A DNA stretch of 42,236 nt. Source: Candidatus Obscuribacterales bacterium. Lineage in GTDB: Bacteria; Cyanobacteriota; Vampirovibrionia; Obscuribacterales; Obscuribacteraceae. The stretch's first letter is position 1. Each line of letters begins with the position of its first letter. The notes beneath the pieces were generated by a model. The model saw only the letters and a program-made list of their open reading frames with translations. It was not told the origin of the DNA and did not search any database. Shown here in pieces: positions 40,461 to 42,236 of this stretch. The stretch covers positions 1 to 42,236 of the forward strand of contig JAGVKB010000108.1 of NCBI GenBank assembly GCA_020050835.1, given 5' to 3'. The position numbers and the translations under genes were made by a program.

Positions 40461-42236
40461 TCAGCCGGCCAGCACCAGCCGGGCAGCCTGGAGGTCGAGA
40501 TCGAACTCCTTGGTGCCGACCTTGTCCCGCAGAAAGCTCGGGAGCAGATCGGGATAGGAGCAGGTCTGCGCGGCGATCACCGACTGCGCCTTGCGCTTGG
40601 CGCGAATGGCAGTGGTGGCCTGCCAGATGCCAAGCGTCTCCAGCACCGAGATGCTGCGCGAGAGCACCTCGGCAACCAGAAAGCCGAAGTCGCGGTTGGA
40701 GTAGCTCGCCGTCTTGGCGATTACCTGGTCGAACTCATCATCGGGGATGATGATGTTCTTGCGGGCAAACAGCGCCTTGACGAACTCCTTCCGGTCATCG
40801 CCTTCCAGATCGAAGATCGGAATCTGAACCGGCGAGCGCGACAGGATGTCCGGGTCCAGCTCGTCGGGTCGGGAAGTGGCCAGCAGCCAGATCACCTTGC
40901 CGAACATGCTGGGGTCACCCTGGAGCGCAATCAGGTTGCCGGCTAGGCGGCGCTCGGTCTCGTGCGTGTCGCTCTTGTGGACGGAGCCGAACTTGGTGTG
41001 GGCTTCATCCACGATGATCAAGATGTTGCCGAGCGACCGCAAGAGCAGTTGCAGCTTCTCGAAGACGGAGTCCGTCTCGCCGAACCACTTGCTGCGCAGT
41101 CCGGTCAGCTCGAGCACCAGCCGCCCGGACTCCTTGGCGTAGGCTTCGGCCTGGAAGGTCTTGCCGCCGCCGTTGGGTCCGGAGACGATCACGACCGGCA
41201 CGGCCGTCGCCTTGTTCTCGCAGCGCTTGAAGGTGTGGCGCCAGATTTCGCCGGTCTTCTTGTAGCCGACGACATCGCCGGCGCTGTGCTCGATGTACTT
41301 GAGCTTCGCCACTCCTTCCAGCTGGGACTTCACCACCGATGCCAGCTGATTGATCACAGCCTTGCGGCTGATCTTCTTGCCGGTCCGGCTGGCAGCTTTG
41401 AGCAGCTCTTGCAGAGCGGTCAGCGGCAGTCCGGCCGTTTCGGCGATGAAGCGGTCGAACGGCATCTCGAAGTCGACCGGTTGCGCGGTGCCGCTGACGG
41501 TGTTGAAGCTCTTGATGAACTTCTCCCGTTCGGCCGCTTCCGGCATGCCAATCTCCACGCAGTCCACCGAAGGCAGGCTGGTGATCCGGGTGTTGATCTG
41601 GCTCTTGGTGTCGGCCACCAGGATGATCAAGTGGTTGCTGTTCTCGAACCAGGGGGCGCTGGCCAGGTTGAGGAAGGTCACCAGCCGCTGGCGATCGAGC
41701 TCGGAGAGCCGGTCGAAGTCGCCGCTCGGAAAGATCGAGCCGGAAAACTGCACGATCGTGCAGACCCGTTTCGCTTCCACCTTGCCCTTCTCCTTCTGCT
41801 GCTCGCGCGCCTTGTAGACGACATCGAGCAGCTGGGCCAGCAACTGCACGGTCGCCAACGAGGTGCCGCGATTGAGCGCGATGTTGCGCTCGAGGTCGCC
41901 GATCCGCTTCGGGCTCTCTTTGCCGACGGCATTGTCGTGCCGGGAGCAGAGTTTGGCCAGCTCGGTCAGATCGGATTCCAGCCAGCTGGAGATACCCTCG
42001 GAAGCATCCACCCGCAGTACGGTGAAAGCCTCCTGGTAAGCCCAGTAGACCGTCTGCTCCAGGGTCAGGAACTTCTCCTTCTCCCGGCACCAGAAACGGT
42101 CGTTGGTGTTGCCCGTGAGCACGACGACGCCCTTGCCGCGGTCGGCGTAGGCGTCCCTGAGCGCATCGAGGAAAGCCGGTCGTTCGTAGACCGGCGTTGG
42201 CGGCGGTGGCGGTGCGGGCAACGCCGGCGGAGCAAC
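40461..42236 (-). CDS. Two-module AAA+ ATPase, Ycf46-like (5' end at or beyond window edge)
   Basis: At least 586 residues (numbered from a TTG at 42221; the frame stays open to the window edge, so the real start may be outside). A Pro-rich N-terminus leads into a degenerate, P-loop-less AAA-like module (about 15-235, with VVVLTGNTND and LIILVADT strands). The active AAA+ module follows: Walker A SGPNGGGKT (347-355, K354), Walker B IIVDE (D405, E406), sensor-1 ATSRPDELD and a nearby S-R-S-P arginine region. An inactive module followed by an active one recalls cyanobacterial/plastid Ycf46 proteins. It is the first gene of the minus-strand unit with the N-oxygenase homologue and a small membrane protein. 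A remodelling or chaperone role is inferred. Confidence 0.88.
   Translation of the reverse strand, partial: VAPPALPAPPPPPTPVYERPAFLDALRDAYADRGKGVVVLTGNTNDRFWCREKEKFLTLEQTVYWAYQEAFTVLRVDASEGISSWLESDLTELAKLCSRHDNAVGKESPKRIGDLERNIALNRGTSLATVQLLAQLLDVVYKAREQQKEKGKVEAKRVCTIVQFSGSIFPSGDFDRLSELDRQRLVTFLNLASAPWFENSNHLIILVADTKSQINTRITSLPSVDCVEIGMPEAAEREKFIKSFNTVSGTAQPVDFEMPFDRFIAETAGLPLTALQELLKAASRTGKKISRKAVINQLASVVKSQLEGVAKLKYIEHSAGDVVGYKKTGEIWRHTFKRCENKATAVPVVIVSGPNGGGKTFQAEAYAKESGRLVLELTGLRSKWFGETDSVFEKLQLLLRSLGNILIIVDEAHTKFGSVHKSDTHETERRLAGNLIALQGDPSMFGKVIWLLATSRPDELDPDILSRSPVQIPIFDLEGDDRKEFVKALFARKNIIIPDDEFDQVIAKTASYSNRDFGFLVAEVLSRSISVLETLGIWQATTAIRAKRKAQSVIAAQTCSYPDLLPSFLRDKVGTKEFDLDLQAARLVLAG

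Noticed and set aside
41005..42090. 361-codon minus-strand frame, Arg/Gly/Ala-rich
   Set aside because: Out-of-frame shadow of the AAA+ gene produced by high GC content.
1..42236. tRNA, rRNA, CRISPR arrays, insertion sequences, prophage genes
   Set aside because: I looked for T-loop, repeat-spacer, transposase and structural phage signatures and found none.

Overview
The window looks like a chromosomal segment of a free-living, protein-secreting bacterium with moderate GC. It has no phage, transposase, plasmid, CRISPR or rRNA/tRNA signature that I can see. The best fit is a non-photosynthetic relative of cyanobacteria (Vampirovibrionia/Obscuribacterales type). This rests on giant secreted-type proteins with Asp-Gly rich YD-like repeats, a TPR-matrixin protease with a cyanobacterial-style zinc site, a Ycf46-like AAA+ ATPase and many lineage-specific small membrane proteins. 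One protein carries a planctomycete-like N-terminal LEER-V-P signature, so a planctomycete-type genome remains possible. The taxonomic call is inference.

Layout. 1-12.9 kb: the 3' 11.85 kb of a giant gene (at least 3949 codons) with four FHA domains, a HExxH site, a transglutaminase-like Cys-His-Asp site and a C-terminal kinase-like domain. It is followed 33 nt later by a protein kinase homologue with altered catalytic motifs. 13-19.2 kb: mostly minus-strand genes: a membrane protein with an HEIGH motif, a putative beta-helix protein, a histidine phosphatase plus poly-gamma-glutamate hydrolase-like pair, and a secreted TPR-matrixin protease; a small plus-strand membrane protein lies among them. 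19.2-20.35 kb: a gene-free stretch with two tandem units, each made of a conserved promoter-like block and a GC-rich hairpin (candidate small RNAs).

20.3-26.7 kb: a plus-strand run of a HExxxH/ExxxD protein, two paralogous HExxH/ExxxD proteins, a YciA-like thioesterase coupled by an ATGA overlap, a DUF2252 protein and an MFS exporter, closed by a strong terminator. 26.9-28.6 kb: two convergent TPR genes. 28.9-31 kb and 37.5-38.8 kb: two paralogous YD-repeat proteins sharing an N-terminal module, and a duplicated four-helix membrane protein. 31.1-33.3 kb: a structured RNA candidate, a possible leader peptide and a CPBP intramembrane protease. 33.6-36.8 kb: an eight-PKD-domain surface protein. 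39-42.2 kb: a minus-strand operon of an AAA+ ATPase, a YqcI/YcgG (GntA-type) heme N-oxygenase homologue and a small membrane protein, closed by a 17-bp hairpin terminator.

The unifying theme is extracellular or surface biology plus proteolysis. At least eight predicted metal, thiol or intramembrane hydrolase sites occur in 42 kb. The strongest candidate for an undescribed system is the giant FHA/peptidase/transglutaminase/kinase-like protein paired with a likely pseudokinase.
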